A stretch of 34,578 nt of DNA from Pauljensenia hongkongensis (lineage in GTDB: Bacteria; Actinomycetota; Actinomycetes; Actinomycetales; Actinomycetaceae). The notes beneath the pieces were generated by a model that was given only the letters and a program-made list of their open reading frames with translations, had not been told where the DNA came from and searched no databases. The stretch is from positions 1,753,463 to 1,788,040 of the forward strand of contig NZ_CP017298.1 in assembly GCF_001746855.1 (NCBI RefSeq), written 5' to 3'. This document shows positions 21,199-30,218 of this stretch, in pieces; the stretch's first letter is position 1; each line of letters begins with the position of its first letter. The position numbers and the translations under genes were made by a program.

Positions 21199-21963
21199 TT
21201 ACTCTGGCCGCACTGTGGCGCCTGCTCGCACGTGCCCCTGGATCTGCGCGAAGACGCGGCCGATGGGCTCGCGGATGATCAGGTCGGCGCGCCCGTCGTA
21301 GGGGGTGGGCGTCGCGTTCATGAGGACGAGGCGCCCGCCCTGGTAGTAGTCGATGAGCCCGGCCGCCGGGTAGACCGCCAACGACGTGCCGCCCACGATC
21401 AGCATGTCCGCCCCCGCTATGGCCAGGACGGCCCCCTCCAGCGTCGCCGGGTCCAGAGCCTCGCCGTAGAACACGATGTCCGGGCGCACCACGGCGGAGC
21501 ACGACGGGCAGTGGGGCACGCGCCCAGCCCGGGCCTCGTCGAAGTCGTCGATGGTGGAGCGCGCGCCGCACCCCGTGCACTCCAGCCTCGTCCAGTTCCC
21601 GTGGAGCTCGAGCACGCGCTTGGAGCCCGCGGCCTGGTGGAGGCCGTCGATGTTCTGGGTGACCACCGCCTTCAGTTTCCCGGCGCGCTCGAGGCCGGCG
21701 AGGAAACGGTGGGCGGCGTTCGGGGCGACCCCCTCGCGGGCGGTCTCCTCGGCGAACCACGCGTAGTAGGCCCCGGGGCAGGCGGAGAAGAAGTCTATGG
21801 ACAGCACCCGTTCGAGGGGGATCTCGCGCTCCTGGTGGTAGAAGCCCTTCGCGCCCCGGAAGTCGGGGATCCCGGACTCGGTCGACACCCCCGCGCCCCC
21901 GAAGAACACGATGTCGTGCGCCTCGGCGATCCATTGCGCCAGCGTGGACGCGTCGTCACTCAT
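21199..21963 (-). CDS. NAD-dependent protein deacylase, Sir2 family
   Basis: A protein of 254 residues. The NAD-binding motif is GAGVSTESGIPDFRG, followed by TQNIDGLH. The catalytic His is in LELHGNW. Four zinc cysteines appear as CTGC and, 20 residues on, CPSC. GTSLAVYPAA closes the NAD site. Length and motifs match single-domain bacterial sirtuins such as the Thermotoga enzyme. It removes acetyl (or related acyl) groups from lysines with NAD as co-substrate, in the cytoplasm. The gene stands alone between the lipoprotein and the type IV secretion-like locus and ends 101 bases from the hairpin at 21097. Confidence 0.96.
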   Translation of the reverse strand: MSDDASTLAQWIAEAHDIVFFGGAGVSTESGIPDFRGAKGFYHQEREIPLERVLSIDFFSACPGAYYAWFAEETAREGVAPNAAHRFLAGLERAGKLKAVVTQNIDGLHQAAGSKRVLELHGNWTRLECTGCGARSTIDDFDEARAGRVPHCPSCSAVVRPDIVFYGEALDPATLEGAVLAIAGADMLIVGGTSLAVYPAAGLIDYYQGGRLVLMNATPTPYDGRADLIIREPIGRVFAQIQGHVRAGATVRPE

Positions 21964-22031
21964 GATGGCCCCCTTCGGACACGGTGCCGCCTACGGCAAC
22001 GGTAGCACCGCCCGGGCGCGCCGGCGGCGCA

Positions 22032-22901
22032 TCAGCTGTTCCCGGCTATCGCTTTCGCGATCTTGCCCGACCCGAGGACCACCATCATGAGGATCACCGG
22101 CGTGATGAGGATCGGAAGGTAGTTGCCCACCAGCCACGCCAGGGGGTCGTCCGAGCCGATCGGACTCACTTCCAGGAAGGAGCCGTTCTCAGCACTGGAG
22201 GCCACGCTGATGATGCCTTTGTAGATGTGGATGCTGACGATGATGCACACGCCGTGTATGCACACTTCGACGTACTTCCTCAGGAAGGAAGTGCCGAAGG
22301 ACTTGGTCTCGTCGTTGCCCAGGAAGGCGAAGGGCAAGGGGGAGAAAGCGGTGAGCATGTAGATTTCCGCGAAGCGCAGCAGCACGACGATCATGAGCGT
22401 CGCCTTGGCGGCCAGGGTGACCAGGAAGGGGATGAGGAGGAAGATGAGCATGCCCACCTGGTCCACCGACGAGGCCTTGTCGATGCTCGCCTGGAAGGCG
22501 CTGACCGCTGCGCCGTTCTCGTTCACGGAGACGCCCGCGCCCTCCGGGTCTAGATGTGGGTCGCCCATCACGTTGGCGACGAGGGCGCGGATGGCGTTGA
22601 GCAGGATGCCCGAGTTCTTCACGGCCATCACCAGGATGATGTACTTGAAGATCACGGCGGCGATGAGTTTCACGCCTGTCTGGTGGTCGGCCTCGATGTG
22701 GGAGGCCTTCCGGTTGAGCTCCACCATCATCACGATCGCCAGGACTGTGAGGGCGACGGGCATCACCGCAAAACCTGAGATATCAGACACTACTTGGCTG
22801 GTGTCCGCACTGAAGTCAAGTATGTCTTTAGTCACACTGTCGACTGATGATGCATGGCCGTTGAAGAGGAACTCGACCAGTTTCTTGAGCGCGTCCTTCA
22901 T
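22032..22901 (-). CDS. TrbL/VirB6-like polytopic membrane protein of a type IV secretion-like locus
   Basis: A protein of 289 residues with about six hydrophobic segments, including ISGFAVMPVALTVLAIVMMV, AVIFKYIILVMAVKNSGILL, VGMLIFLLIPFLVTLAAKAT and YLPILITPVILMMVVLGSGK. The segment around RFAEIYMLTAFSPLPFAFLG is the most family-like; this motif is typical of the VirB6/TrbL-like proteins of Gram-positive ICEs (CD0411 type). It should form part of the membrane channel. It is the last gene of the minus-strand transfer operon, 6 bases after the membrane RCC1 protein. Confidence 0.8.
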   Translation of the reverse strand: MKDALKKLVEFLFNGHASSVDSVTKDILDFSADTSQVVSDISGFAVMPVALTVLAIVMMVELNRKASHIEADHQTGVKLIAAVIFKYIILVMAVKNSGILLNAIRALVANVMGDPHLDPEGAGVSVNENGAAVSAFQASIDKASSVDQVGMLIFLLIPFLVTLAAKATLMIVVLLRFAEIYMLTAFSPLPFAFLGNDETKSFGTSFLRKYVEVCIHGVCIIVSIHIYKGIISVASSAENGSFLEVSPIGSDDPLAWLVGNYLPILITPVILMMVVLGSGKIAKAIAGNS

Positions 22902-22907
22902 GGTGTG

Positions 22908-24152
22908 TCACTGGGCCCGCTGATTCGACGGGTTGGCGGGCCCCCCGTTCTGCGACGGCGCCTGGGTGGCCCCCGTGCCCCCGGGGTTCCCCGTGCCCTC
23001 CGTCGGCTCGCTGATCTGGGTCGGCGGCAGGTACGCGCTGTCAGTGCTGGTGATCTGGTGGCGCGTGTTGTCGCCCCACGCCCACACTCCGCGCGTCGTG
23101 CGGACGAAGGTCGTGAAGTTCGACGCCTCGATGCCCGTGATCTCGAGGCTGTCGAGGCCCTCCACCTGCGTCGGGGACAGGTACGTGTCGTCGCTGTCCT
23201 TGACCTGGTGGGCGGTGTTCACCCCCCAGCACCACACGCCCTGGTCCGTGAGGGCGCAGGCGTGGGCCCTGCCCGCCGCGATGTCCTTGATGGCGCCCCC
23301 GGGGACCCCCACGACCGGGCCGGGGGATGTGACCTCGCTGTTGCCGTGGCCGGTCTGCGCCCAGCGGTTGTCCCCCCAGCACCACACCTCCGACGAGGTC
23401 GAGGCGCAGGCGAAGTCGTCGCCGGCCACCAGGGAGCGCGCCGCAGTGGGCAGGTAGAAGGTGAAAGTGCGCGCGGTCGCCAAGTCGGCGGTGCCGAGCT
23501 GGCCCATCGAGTTCTCACCCGAGCACGTGACCTCCTCGCCCTCGGCGATGCACGAGAACGCCTGGCCGCCGGCGGTGAGGACGGCGCCCCCGGCCGTGGC
23601 CCCCGTGGAGTTCGAGGCCTTAGTCGCCGAGGTCCCCGACATCGCCGCGCTCTGCTGGGTGTCCGACGCGGTTCCCGCCTCGCCCCCCGCGTTGGGATCC
23701 GTCGCGGGCTTCTGGTTCCTCACCAGCTGGAACACGAGCAGGCCCAGGCACAGGACGATCACCACGGCCCCCGCAATGATCGCGGGGAGGGGGACCGAGG
23801 AGCTCAGCGTCCCCCCGGTCGAGGTGGGGGCCACGAAGCCCTGCTTCTTCTTCGGCGCTTTGCGCGGGGGAGGGGGCGCGGAGCCGTCGATGACCGGGTT
23901 GCGGGGGGGCTTGCGCTTGCGCGAGAAGATGCCGCGCGACCGGCTCCCCTCGACCAACTCGGGAGGCGGGGCCGGCGGATCGGGGATCTCCGCGAAGTTC
24001 TGGACGCCCCTGGCGAACAGGCACCAGTCGCGCAACTGGAGCCACGATGAACCGTGGGACTCCAGGTCGTCGAAGAACCCGTAGCTCCACAGGCTGCGGT
24101 TGCGGGCGAGTTCGTAGAGCTCGACGACGGTCACGCGGGGGTCAATGGACAT
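22908..24152 (-). CDS. Single-pass membrane protein with extracellular RCC1-like repeats
   Basis: A protein of 414 residues. The cytoplasmic part (1-120) has a short conserved-looking head (VTVVELYELARNRSLWSYGF) and a Pro/Lys/Arg-rich linker. One membrane segment lies near 122-145 (LPAIIAGAVVIVLCLGLLVF). The outside part has a Ser/Thr/Gly linker, then about four RCC1-like blades marked by CSGENSMGQLG, VWCWGDNRWAQTG, HACALTDQGVWCWGVNT and RGVWAWGDNTRHQI, and a disordered Gly/Pro/Asn tail. It lies between the wall hydrolase and the TrbL-like gene. The topology (cytoplasmic head, one TM, large outside domain) is that of VirB8/TcpC proteins, none of which is otherwise present. Its role there is inference. 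Confidence 0.8.
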   Translation of the reverse strand: MSIDPRVTVVELYELARNRSLWSYGFFDDLESHGSSWLQLRDWCLFARGVQNFAEIPDPPAPPPELVEGSRSRGIFSRKRKPPRNPVIDGSAPPPPRKAPKKKQGFVAPTSTGGTLSSSVPLPAIIAGAVVIVLCLGLLVFQLVRNQKPATDPNAGGEAGTASDTQQSAAMSGTSATKASNSTGATAGGAVLTAGGQAFSCIAEGEEVTCSGENSMGQLGTADLATARTFTFYLPTAARSLVAGDDFACASTSSEVWCWGDNRWAQTGHGNSEVTSPGPVVGVPGGAIKDIAAGRAHACALTDQGVWCWGVNTAHQVKDSDDTYLSPTQVEGLDSLEITGIEASNFTTFVRTTRGVWAWGDNTRHQITSTDSAYLPPTQISEPTEGTGNPGGTGATQAPSQNGGPANPSNQRAQ

Positions 24153-24199
24153 TGGGGACTCTCCTCATAGCGGACTCATAGCAGAACGGGCGCGGGGCG

Positions 24200-25771
24200 T
24201 CACAGGAAGCGGCGGACGTTGCGCACACCGGGGAAGACGGGCTCGATATTGATGCCGCTCTCCGGCGAGTCCGCGCTCACCATCTGGCCGCCGCCCAGCG
24301 CGATGGCCGTGTGCCAGCTGCCGTCCCCCCAGTCCCAGAAGATCAGATCCCCGGGCTGCATCTGGTCGTAGGGGACATCGACGCCGCCGGGCGCGGTGGA
24401 CTGCTCCCTGGCCGTGCGGGGCAGGGCAACGCCCAGACGCGCCATGAACGCGCCCGTCAGGCCCGAGCAGTCCCAGGCCGTGGGGCCCTGGCTCCCCAGG
24501 ACGTAGTGGTTCGTGTCGTCCATGGCGATGGACTTCGCCCACTCGAGCGCGTCTCCGAGCGAACCGCCCACGGCGGCGACATCCTGCGCCGCCTGGTACT
24601 TGACCATGAGGGCGAGGATCTTCGAGACGTAGTTCTGGGTCTCGGCGTAGGGCGGGATGCCGCCGTTGCTGATCACCGCGCCGGGGCCGGCGTTGTAACC
24701 GGCCAGGGCGACCTCCTGGATGCTGCCCGCCACCGCGCCGGAGGCGACGTGGGGGTTGAGCGTCGCGACGATCGAGCACATGAAATGCCCCTGCGAGGGG
24801 ATCGCGTCCGCGGGGTCCAGGGGATCGGCGCGGCCGTCGCCGTTGTAGTCCCCTCCCTGCGTCGCCCAGGTGCCCGGCATGAACTGGCTGATGCCCTGGG
24901 CGCCGACGGGCGACTTAGCAGCCGGGTTCCACCCGGACTCCGCTTCGATCTGCGCGGCGATCAGGGGGGCCGTGATCTCGGGGCACATGGAGCCCGCCTG
25001 GTTGACGTACTGGGCGTACTCGGGGGGCACGTTCGCGGCTACGCTCCTGCCCACCTTCCTCTCCTGCTGGGCGATCTCGATCCCCAGGGAGCCGAGGAAG
25101 GAGGACAGGAATGTGGCGACGACCATGACAATGCCCAGCAGGGACAGGTTCTTCGCCGCCATCAGCGCAGTGGCGACGAGGCTGCCGATCGCTTTCGAGG
25201 CGACGATGATGAATTGCGAGACCGCCTGGGCGGCGTGCGCCGCGATGCCGGCGGCCTTCGTCCCGTTGATGGCCCCCAGCAGCATCATGGGCTTGGACGC
25301 CTTGATGGCGGCGGACATCTTGCCGGTCATCCCACCCAAGGAGGAAAGGGCGTCGCCGAGCCCCCGTGTCTTGAGCAGGAGGGACTTGGAGCCTCCGCTG
25401 GCCAGTTTCCCGCCGACCAGGCCCCCCTTGGCCGCAGTCGCCGCGCCCTTCTTGCCAACGACCAGCAGGTTGTCCCCGACGGCCCGTATCGACTGCTTGG
25501 GGATCAGGCTCGAGGCGTTGGAGCCGACCGCTCCGACCGGGTCGGAGTGGACGGCCGCGGCGTCGAACCCGTTCGCATGGGCGGCGCCGCCCGCCTGGTG
25601 GGCGGCGCTGTGGGCGCCCTCGTGCAGGGCGGACCCGCCGGTCGTCTGGGGAACGCCATGAGCGCCCTCGCGCAGGGCGGACCCCGACGACTGCGTGACC
25701 GAGACGACGCGCGTTTTCAGCTCCGTCTTGGCGTACTTGATCGTCGGGCCGGCTTGCTGCTGGAACTTCAT
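24200..25771 (-). CDS. Bifunctional peptidoglycan hydrolase: SLT plus NlpC/P60 (VirB1/CwlT-like)
   Basis: A protein of 523 residues. Residues 1-200 are Ala/Gly/Ser-rich with repeated SAL(R/H)EGAH units. A membrane segment lies near 208-232 (LSLLGIVMVVATFLSSFLGS). A soluble lytic transglycosylase domain follows (about 255-395) with catalytic E278 in EAESGWNP and the family motifs GISQFMPGTW and ALAGYNAGPG. The C-terminal NlpC/P60 peptidase (410-523) has C435 in WDCSGL and H487 in SWHTAIALGGG. The fold order equals Tn916 Orf14/CwlT. It should open the cell wall for the secretion channel. GGGGAG precedes the ATG, and the gene sits 12 bases after the virB4-like stop. Confidence 0.93.
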   Translation of the reverse strand: MKFQQQAGPTIKYAKTELKTRVVSVTQSSGSALREGAHGVPQTTGGSALHEGAHSAAHQAGGAAHANGFDAAAVHSDPVGAVGSNASSLIPKQSIRAVGDNLLVVGKKGAATAAKGGLVGGKLASGGSKSLLLKTRGLGDALSSLGGMTGKMSAAIKASKPMMLLGAINGTKAAGIAAHAAQAVSQFIIVASKAIGSLVATALMAAKNLSLLGIVMVVATFLSSFLGSLGIEIAQQERKVGRSVAANVPPEYAQYVNQAGSMCPEITAPLIAAQIEAESGWNPAAKSPVGAQGISQFMPGTWATQGGDYNGDGRADPLDPADAIPSQGHFMCSIVATLNPHVASGAVAGSIQEVALAGYNAGPGAVISNGGIPPYAETQNYVSKILALMVKYQAAQDVAAVGGSLGDALEWAKSIAMDDTNHYVLGSQGPTAWDCSGLTGAFMARLGVALPRTAREQSTAPGGVDVPYDQMQPGDLIFWDWGDGSWHTAIALGGGQMVSADSPESGINIEPVFPGVRNVRRFL

Positions 25772-25783
25772 GGCGTTCTCCCC

Positions 25784-28171
25784 TCACCTGCTCATGGGCT
25801 GTCGGTACTGCTGGGCGTCGATCATCTCACCGGGCTTCGTCGAGAAGACCTTGTACATCCGCGTGTCGACCGGGATCGAGTTGTCGAAGGGGATGACGAC
25901 CTGGCCCATCTTCAGCAGGCCCTGGCCCGCGGGGACATGGGAGTAGTAGCCGCGCTGCTCGTCCGAGAACTGGAAGAGCTCCTGCAGAGACTCCGCGTCG
26001 GTGGGCGTCTGGTTGAGCAGGGCCAGCATGTCGCAGTTGGCCAGCATCAGGCGCGCCCGCTCGGACATGAGCAGCTCCTCGATGTTCTGCGTGAGCCCCG
26101 TCGGGTTCAGGCCGTACTTGCGGGCCCGCTTGAAGATCGACTGGAAGTAGGCGGCCGCGTAGTCGTTGGAGAACAGCAGGTGGAACTCGTCGATGTACAG
26201 CCACGTGCGGATGCCCTTCGCGCGGTTCTGGATGACGCGGTTCCAGATCTGCTCGAGGATGATGAGCATGCCGAAGGAGCGCAGCGACTGGCCGAGTTGG
26301 GAGATGTCGTAGATGACGAACCTGTTGGAGGTGTCGACGTTCGTCTGTTGCGAGAACCCGGAGAACGAGCCGGTCGAGTACAGCTCGAGGCTGGTCGCCA
26401 GCTGCGGCGCCTCGGCGTCGTCCTGCCGCCGGATCATGTCGGTCAGTGTGGCCAGGGTGGGCATGGGCGCCCTGCGCTTGGAGAAGAAGGTGTTGTAGAT
26501 CGCGGTGACGCAGCGGTCGATGATCGAGCGCTGGGAGGGCGACAGGCCCGTCGTGCCGCCGATCAGCAACTCGCACATCGACAGGACGAACTCGGATTTG
26601 AGTCGCACCAGGTCGCCCTCCGTCGAGTCGCGCACGATGTCCATCGGGTTCACGCAGTGCTGGGAGCCCGCGTGGATCTCCACCGTGGTGGCGCCCAGTT
26701 CGTGCCCGACGGGCGCGTACTCCCGGTCGGGGTCGATGATGATGACCTCGTCCTCGGGGCGGTTGAGCAGGACCTGGTGGATCTCGGACTTGCCGTACAT
26801 CGACTTGCCCGACCCGGAGGTGCCCAGGAAGAAGGCGTTGCCGTTCATCAGCGTGGAGCGCGAGGCGAGGATCAGGTTCTTCGACAGGGCGTTCACCCCG
26901 TAGCAGACGCCGTCCTCCTCGAAGAGCTCCTGGGAGGTGAAGGGGATCATGACCGCCGTGGTGCCAGTCGTCAGTGTGCGGAACAGCGGCAGCCTGCACC
27001 TGCCCAGCGGCAGGAACGCGTTGAAGGCGGCCTCCTGCATGTAGCGCGCCGTCGAGAAGCGGCAGGACTGGCGGTTGCCCACCTGGATGACCCGCTCGCA
27101 GCGGGAGTCGAGCTCCTCGATGCTGCTGGCCGCCACGCCCACCAGCAGGGTCGTGGTGAAGAGCTTCTGGTTCGACGTCTCCAACTCGTGGCGCAGGTCG
27201 ACGCCCGCCTCGTAGGACGCCTCGAGCTCGTGGGGCATGAGGTCGTAGGGAAGGCCCTGCTTGGTGAGTTTGCGCGTCTCGTTGGCGCGCTGGATCGACA
27301 TGTCGGCGAGGCGGCGCTTGACCAGGTCCAGGCCCTCGCCCTGGTCGATGGGGCTGATGTGCAGAGAGACGCCCAGGTTCATGTTGAGATCCGTGAGCTC
27401 TTTGACGAGCCGGTCGGAGAGCCAGGCGGGCAGCTCCTCCAGCCATAGGACGCGCAGGTAGGAGACCTCCTCGTTCTCGATCCGCACGTGCCGCGCGTTG
27501 GAGAAGTCGAAGACCGCAGGCGCCAGGAAGTCCTTCGACGACTTCCCCGGGTCCACCAGCTGGGCGTAGTCGAAGTCGAAGCGCTCGCCGGGGCGCGTGA
27601 AGGAGTGGACGATGCGGGCGCGCGCCTGCCCGGTGACCACGTCCGCGGTGCAGCCGCCGACGCTGCGCAGGTGGCTGATGCTCTCGGTGGCGACGCGCAT
27701 CAGGCGCGCCCGCCCGTCCTCGTAGTCCTCGGCCTCCACGGTGATCGTGAAGTACTTGTCGGTCACCGTGTTGTTCCTGCCGGTGGCGAGGCGGTCGTGG
27801 ATGACCCGGTTGAACTCGCGGCGCAGGGCGTTGTACGAGTCGGGCCGGTAGGGCATGAAGGCGGCCTCCTCGACAGTCTCCTGGTCCATGACCCTGTTGA
27901 TGACGCTGACCTGCAGGTGGTGGGCGGAGTCGAAGCTGTTGAGGAACTTCGCGTACTGCTCGATGATCGATTCCTGCTGGTGGGGCGGTGCGATCACGTA
28001 GTTGACGTCGGACAGGCGCAGTGTGATGGAGAAGTGTTGGTCGTCGAGGACGCAGATCCCCGAGTCCATGAGCGCCTCGTAGTCGAGGACGTCCTGGGCG
28101 CGCAGGATCTGGCGCCGTGAGACTTTCTTCTTCTTCTTCGGCTTGTCTGCGTCTTTCTTGGACTTAAACAT
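25784..28171 (-). CDS. VirB4-like secretion ATPase
   Basis: A protein of 795 residues. A Lys-rich N-terminus precedes the VirB4 N-terminal domain. The ATPase core has Walker A GTSGSGKS (about 450-457), VIIIDPDREYAPVG, and Walker B WLYIDEFHLLF (about 657-667). The downstream GLTQNIEELL is also typical of the VirB4/TraE/ConE family. It powers assembly or operation of the channel at the cytoplasmic membrane. The ATG at 28171 is preferred over the GTG at 28180 because GGAG is then 10 bases upstream. The start overlaps the prgI-like stop by 8 bases, suggesting coupling. Confidence 0.95.
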   Translation of the reverse strand: MFKSKKDADKPKKKKKVSRRQILRAQDVLDYEALMDSGICVLDDQHFSITLRLSDVNYVIAPPHQQESIIEQYAKFLNSFDSAHHLQVSVINRVMDQETVEEAAFMPYRPDSYNALRREFNRVIHDRLATGRNNTVTDKYFTITVEAEDYEDGRARLMRVATESISHLRSVGGCTADVVTGQARARIVHSFTRPGERFDFDYAQLVDPGKSSKDFLAPAVFDFSNARHVRIENEEVSYLRVLWLEELPAWLSDRLVKELTDLNMNLGVSLHISPIDQGEGLDLVKRRLADMSIQRANETRKLTKQGLPYDLMPHELEASYEAGVDLRHELETSNQKLFTTTLLVGVAASSIEELDSRCERVIQVGNRQSCRFSTARYMQEAAFNAFLPLGRCRLPLFRTLTTGTTAVMIPFTSQELFEEDGVCYGVNALSKNLILASRSTLMNGNAFFLGTSGSGKSMYGKSEIHQVLLNRPEDEVIIIDPDREYAPVGHELGATTVEIHAGSQHCVNPMDIVRDSTEGDLVRLKSEFVLSMCELLIGGTTGLSPSQRSIIDRCVTAIYNTFFSKRRAPMPTLATLTDMIRRQDDAEAPQLATSLELYSTGSFSGFSQQTNVDTSNRFVIYDISQLGQSLRSFGMLIILEQIWNRVIQNRAKGIRTWLYIDEFHLLFSNDYAAAYFQSIFKRARKYGLNPTGLTQNIEELLMSERARLMLANCDMLALLNQTPTDAESLQELFQFSDEQRGYYSHVPAGQGLLKMGQVVIPFDNSIPVDTRMYKVFSTKPGEMIDAQQYRQPMSR

Positions 28172-28580
28172 ACGAGTCACGCTCCACGGGCAGGCTGCCT
28201 TTGCGGCGGGATTTGGTCTTCTTGCGGTTCCGCTTGGCCTTGCGCGGAACCGGCCCGCCGTCGGCGGATGGCTGGACTTGGGAGATCATCCCGTACACGT
28301 ACAGCTGGCGGCTGCGCTGGTGGTTGATGATGTACCCGGCGTACTTCTCGAAAGGGAGGCCGCGCGGCCGGTACCAGCCCAGGGCCGCGAAGGGGATGAT
28401 GATCGCGATCACTATGTACTGGCTCGTCTCAACGAAGTCCGCGAGGTAGCCGACGAAGATCGTCGCGAAACCGAGGATGGTCATGGCGGCAGCGCACGCG
28501 AGCTGCCGCCATGACATCCCCATGACCACTTTGGCTTGATACGCGGTGATCTCGCGTGGTACCTGGATCTCTATCGCCAT
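28164..28580 (-). CDS. PrgI family membrane protein (VirB3-like)
   Basis: A protein of 138 residues starting MAIEIQVPREITAYQAKVVM. Two close membrane segments (QLACAAAMTILGFATIFVGY and IVIAIIIPFAALGWYRPRGL) are followed by GLPFEKYAGYIINHQRS. This is the PrgI family pattern; its members sit directly before virB4 in Gram-positive conjugation clusters and are equated with VirB3. The C-terminus is strongly basic (RKAKRNRKKTKSRRKG). It overlaps the virB4-like gene by 8 bases. Confidence 0.9.
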   Translation of the reverse strand: MAIEIQVPREITAYQAKVVMGMSWRQLACAAAMTILGFATIFVGYLADFVETSQYIVIAIIIPFAALGWYRPRGLPFEKYAGYIINHQRSRQLYVYGMISQVQPSADGGPVPRKAKRNRKKTKSRRKGSLPVERDSYV

Positions 28581-28649
28581 GTGTGTCCTTGTGCGGGACC
28601 GGCGGCGGGGCGGCGCTTGCTCGGCGGCGCCCCGCCACGGGCCATTCGG

Positions 28650-28862
28650 TTAGTGGAGGCTGATCTGCCCGAACAACTGCGCAGCCGCGACGATCATCCC
28701 GCCGCCGACCAACTGCCACACGCCGGACTGGATGCCGGGCCCGTTGTGGTCCTTGAGTCCGCCCGCCAGCACGACGACGCCCCAGATCGCCCACAGGCCG
28801 CCGCCGATGGTGGCGAACCTGACGAGCAGATGAAGAGCTTCGTTGACGACATTAGCGTCCAT
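28650..28862 (-). CDS. Small two-TM protein, Maff2/VirB2-like
   Basis: A protein of 70 residues starting MDANVVNEALHLLVRFATIG. It has two hydrophobic stretches (GGGLWAIWGVVVLAGGLKD and GVWQLVGGGMIVAAAQLFG). Its size, topology and place just before prgI match the Maff2-type proteins of Tn1549-like elements, thought to occupy the VirB2/TrbC place in the channel. No signal-peptide cleavage site is obvious. The assignment rests on context and topology, with little conserved sequence. Confidence 0.7.
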   Translation of the reverse strand: MDANVVNEALHLLVRFATIGGGLWAIWGVVVLAGGLKDHNGPGIQSGVWQLVGGGMIVAAAQLFGQISLH

Positions 28863-28893
28863 GTTTCCTCCGGGGGTGTTGACTGGGGCGGCT

Positions 28894-29832
28894 TCAGGCG
28901 CGGGAGCGCTTGCGGGCCCTGCGCCGCATGGCTAGGAGCGTGAGACCGGTGGCGCCGAAGGCCGCCGAGGTGAGGGCACTGGAACCCGCGCCGGTCTGCG
29001 CGAGTTCGGAAGCGCTCGGGCGCTGGGCGTTCACGTCGGGCGCGGGCGCTTGCGCGGCCTCAGGGGCGGGTGCGGGGGTGCCGCCGACCACAGCCGAGAT
29101 GTCGCCGATGCCGGTGGGCGCGGGCGGCAGGGCCGAGGGGACCTGTCCGGCGGGCAGCGGGGGCGTTCCACGGTCCGCCGCCCTGTACTGGGTCCCGGGC
29201 TTGGACGGGGTGCGCCCGGGTGTCGGCGTGGGCGGGTTGGTCGGGTCAGCGCCGGGCGCCGGGGGCGTGGTGGGTCCCGGGTTCGGCGTGGTCGGCCCGG
29301 GATCGGGCGTGGTGGGTCCCGGGTTCGGCGTGGTCGGCCCGGGATCGGGGGCGGGCGTGGTGGGCCCGGGCGAGGGCTGGGCCGGGTCGTCCGGTGTGGG
29401 CACGCCGGGATCGGGCGCCGGGTCGGGGTTCCCGGGCGCCGGATCAGGGTTCCCCGGAGTCGGCGGCTGGCCGGGCGTTCCTGGGTTCGGGTCGTCGGGC
29501 GTGGGCGGGTTCTCCGGCGCCGGGGGCGTGGTGGGCCCCGGGTTGGGCGCGGGGATGTCGGGCTCTCCGGGCTCCGAGGGGCCGGGTGTGGGCGGGTTGG
29601 GGTCGTTGGGCCCGTCGGGTGTCGGCGGCTTCTGGTCGTCGTTCGCCGCCCAGTGGATCTCCAGCATGGGCGAGGTGGGCGCGAGCACGCCGCGGGTCGC
29701 ATTGAGGGCCTGCGTGTGCCCGTTGCCGTTCATGGTTCCTGTAGTCGCGGGCTGGGCCTGGGCGCCACCCGAGTAGAGGGCGGGCGCGCCGATGGTGGCC
29801 ACGGCGGCCAGTGCGATGAATGTTCGCCTCAT
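28894..29832 (-). CDS. Secreted Pro/Thr-rich surface protein with LAQTG sorting signal
   Basis: A protein of 312 residues. A signal peptide (MRRTFIALAAVATIGAPALY, cleavage near AQA) is followed by about 50 ordinary residues and a long Pro/Gly/Asp/Thr tract with units PGPTTP(N/D)PGPTTP. The C-terminus has LAQTG (about 277-281), a hydrophobic segment and RRRARKRSRA, a sortase signal of the LAxTG kind used by actinobacterial class E sortases. It would be a wall-attached stalk with no recognisable head domain. GAAAGGAAGG precedes the ATG at 29832. It opens the minus-strand type IV-like operon, with a good promoter upstream, and lies 31 bases from the next gene. It may be an adhesion or mating-contact protein. 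Confidence 0.88.
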   Translation of the reverse strand: MRRTFIALAAVATIGAPALYSGGAQAQPATTGTMNGNGHTQALNATRGVLAPTSPMLEIHWAANDDQKPPTPDGPNDPNPPTPGPSEPGEPDIPAPNPGPTTPPAPENPPTPDDPNPGTPGQPPTPGNPDPAPGNPDPAPDPGVPTPDDPAQPSPGPTTPAPDPGPTTPNPGPTTPDPGPTTPNPGPTTPPAPGADPTNPPTPTPGRTPSKPGTQYRAADRGTPPLPAGQVPSALPPAPTGIGDISAVVGGTPAPAPEAAQAPAPDVNAQRPSASELAQTGAGSSALTSAAFGATGLTLLAMRRRARKRSRA

Positions 29833-30218
29833 GACCCTTCCTTTCAAGAGTTGGCGGGGCGGGTCGGCGCGGGGGCCGACTGGGGCCAGCCGAGTCGATG
29901 GGTATTTTCCCCACCTCCCATTGTGGTACCGATCGGCATCCAGGTCAAACAACGCTGACCGCAGTGAAAGACGCAATCCGTTGGGATCGGAGGGGCTGGA
30001 GTGGACTGTGTGGCGGATGTGCTCAAAGACTACTGAGGTGGTCAGCCGATATTGCAGGGGGGCCTGCCGATGGGCGCCCGCCCGGCTTCCGGCGCGCGCA
30101 CCCGGTACTATTCTGCTGATCGGCCATGAGGCGGGGCGCTCCGAGGTGCGCTGCGCCGACGCCGGGTGGCGGGCCCCTCCTCGCCGCGGAGGCGCCCACG
30201 AGTGGAAGGCGGACTCCA
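29833..30218. other. Divergent promoter region between the two transfer transcripts
   Basis: About 385 bases. The minus-strand promoter lies at 29920-29948. For the plus-strand coupling protein, TACTAT at 30106-30111 is a possible -10 but has no good -35. I see no gene; the stretch from 30126 is open in the coupling-protein frame and may be coding if an earlier start is used. 29900-30050 is less GC-rich than its surroundings. Confidence 0.5.
29920..29948 (-). promoter_or_regulatory. Sigma-70-type promoter of the type IV-like operon
   Basis: On the minus strand TTGACC (29948-29943), 17 bases, then CACAAT (29925-29920). Spacing is ideal. The transcript would start near 29913, giving a leader of about 80 bases before the LAxTG protein gene. 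Confidence 0.6.

Noticed and set aside
24311-27448. Plus-strand open frame of 1045 codons opposite the wall hydrolase and virB4-like genes
   Set aside because: Antisense shadow; both minus-strand genes are recognised enzymes with intact motifs.
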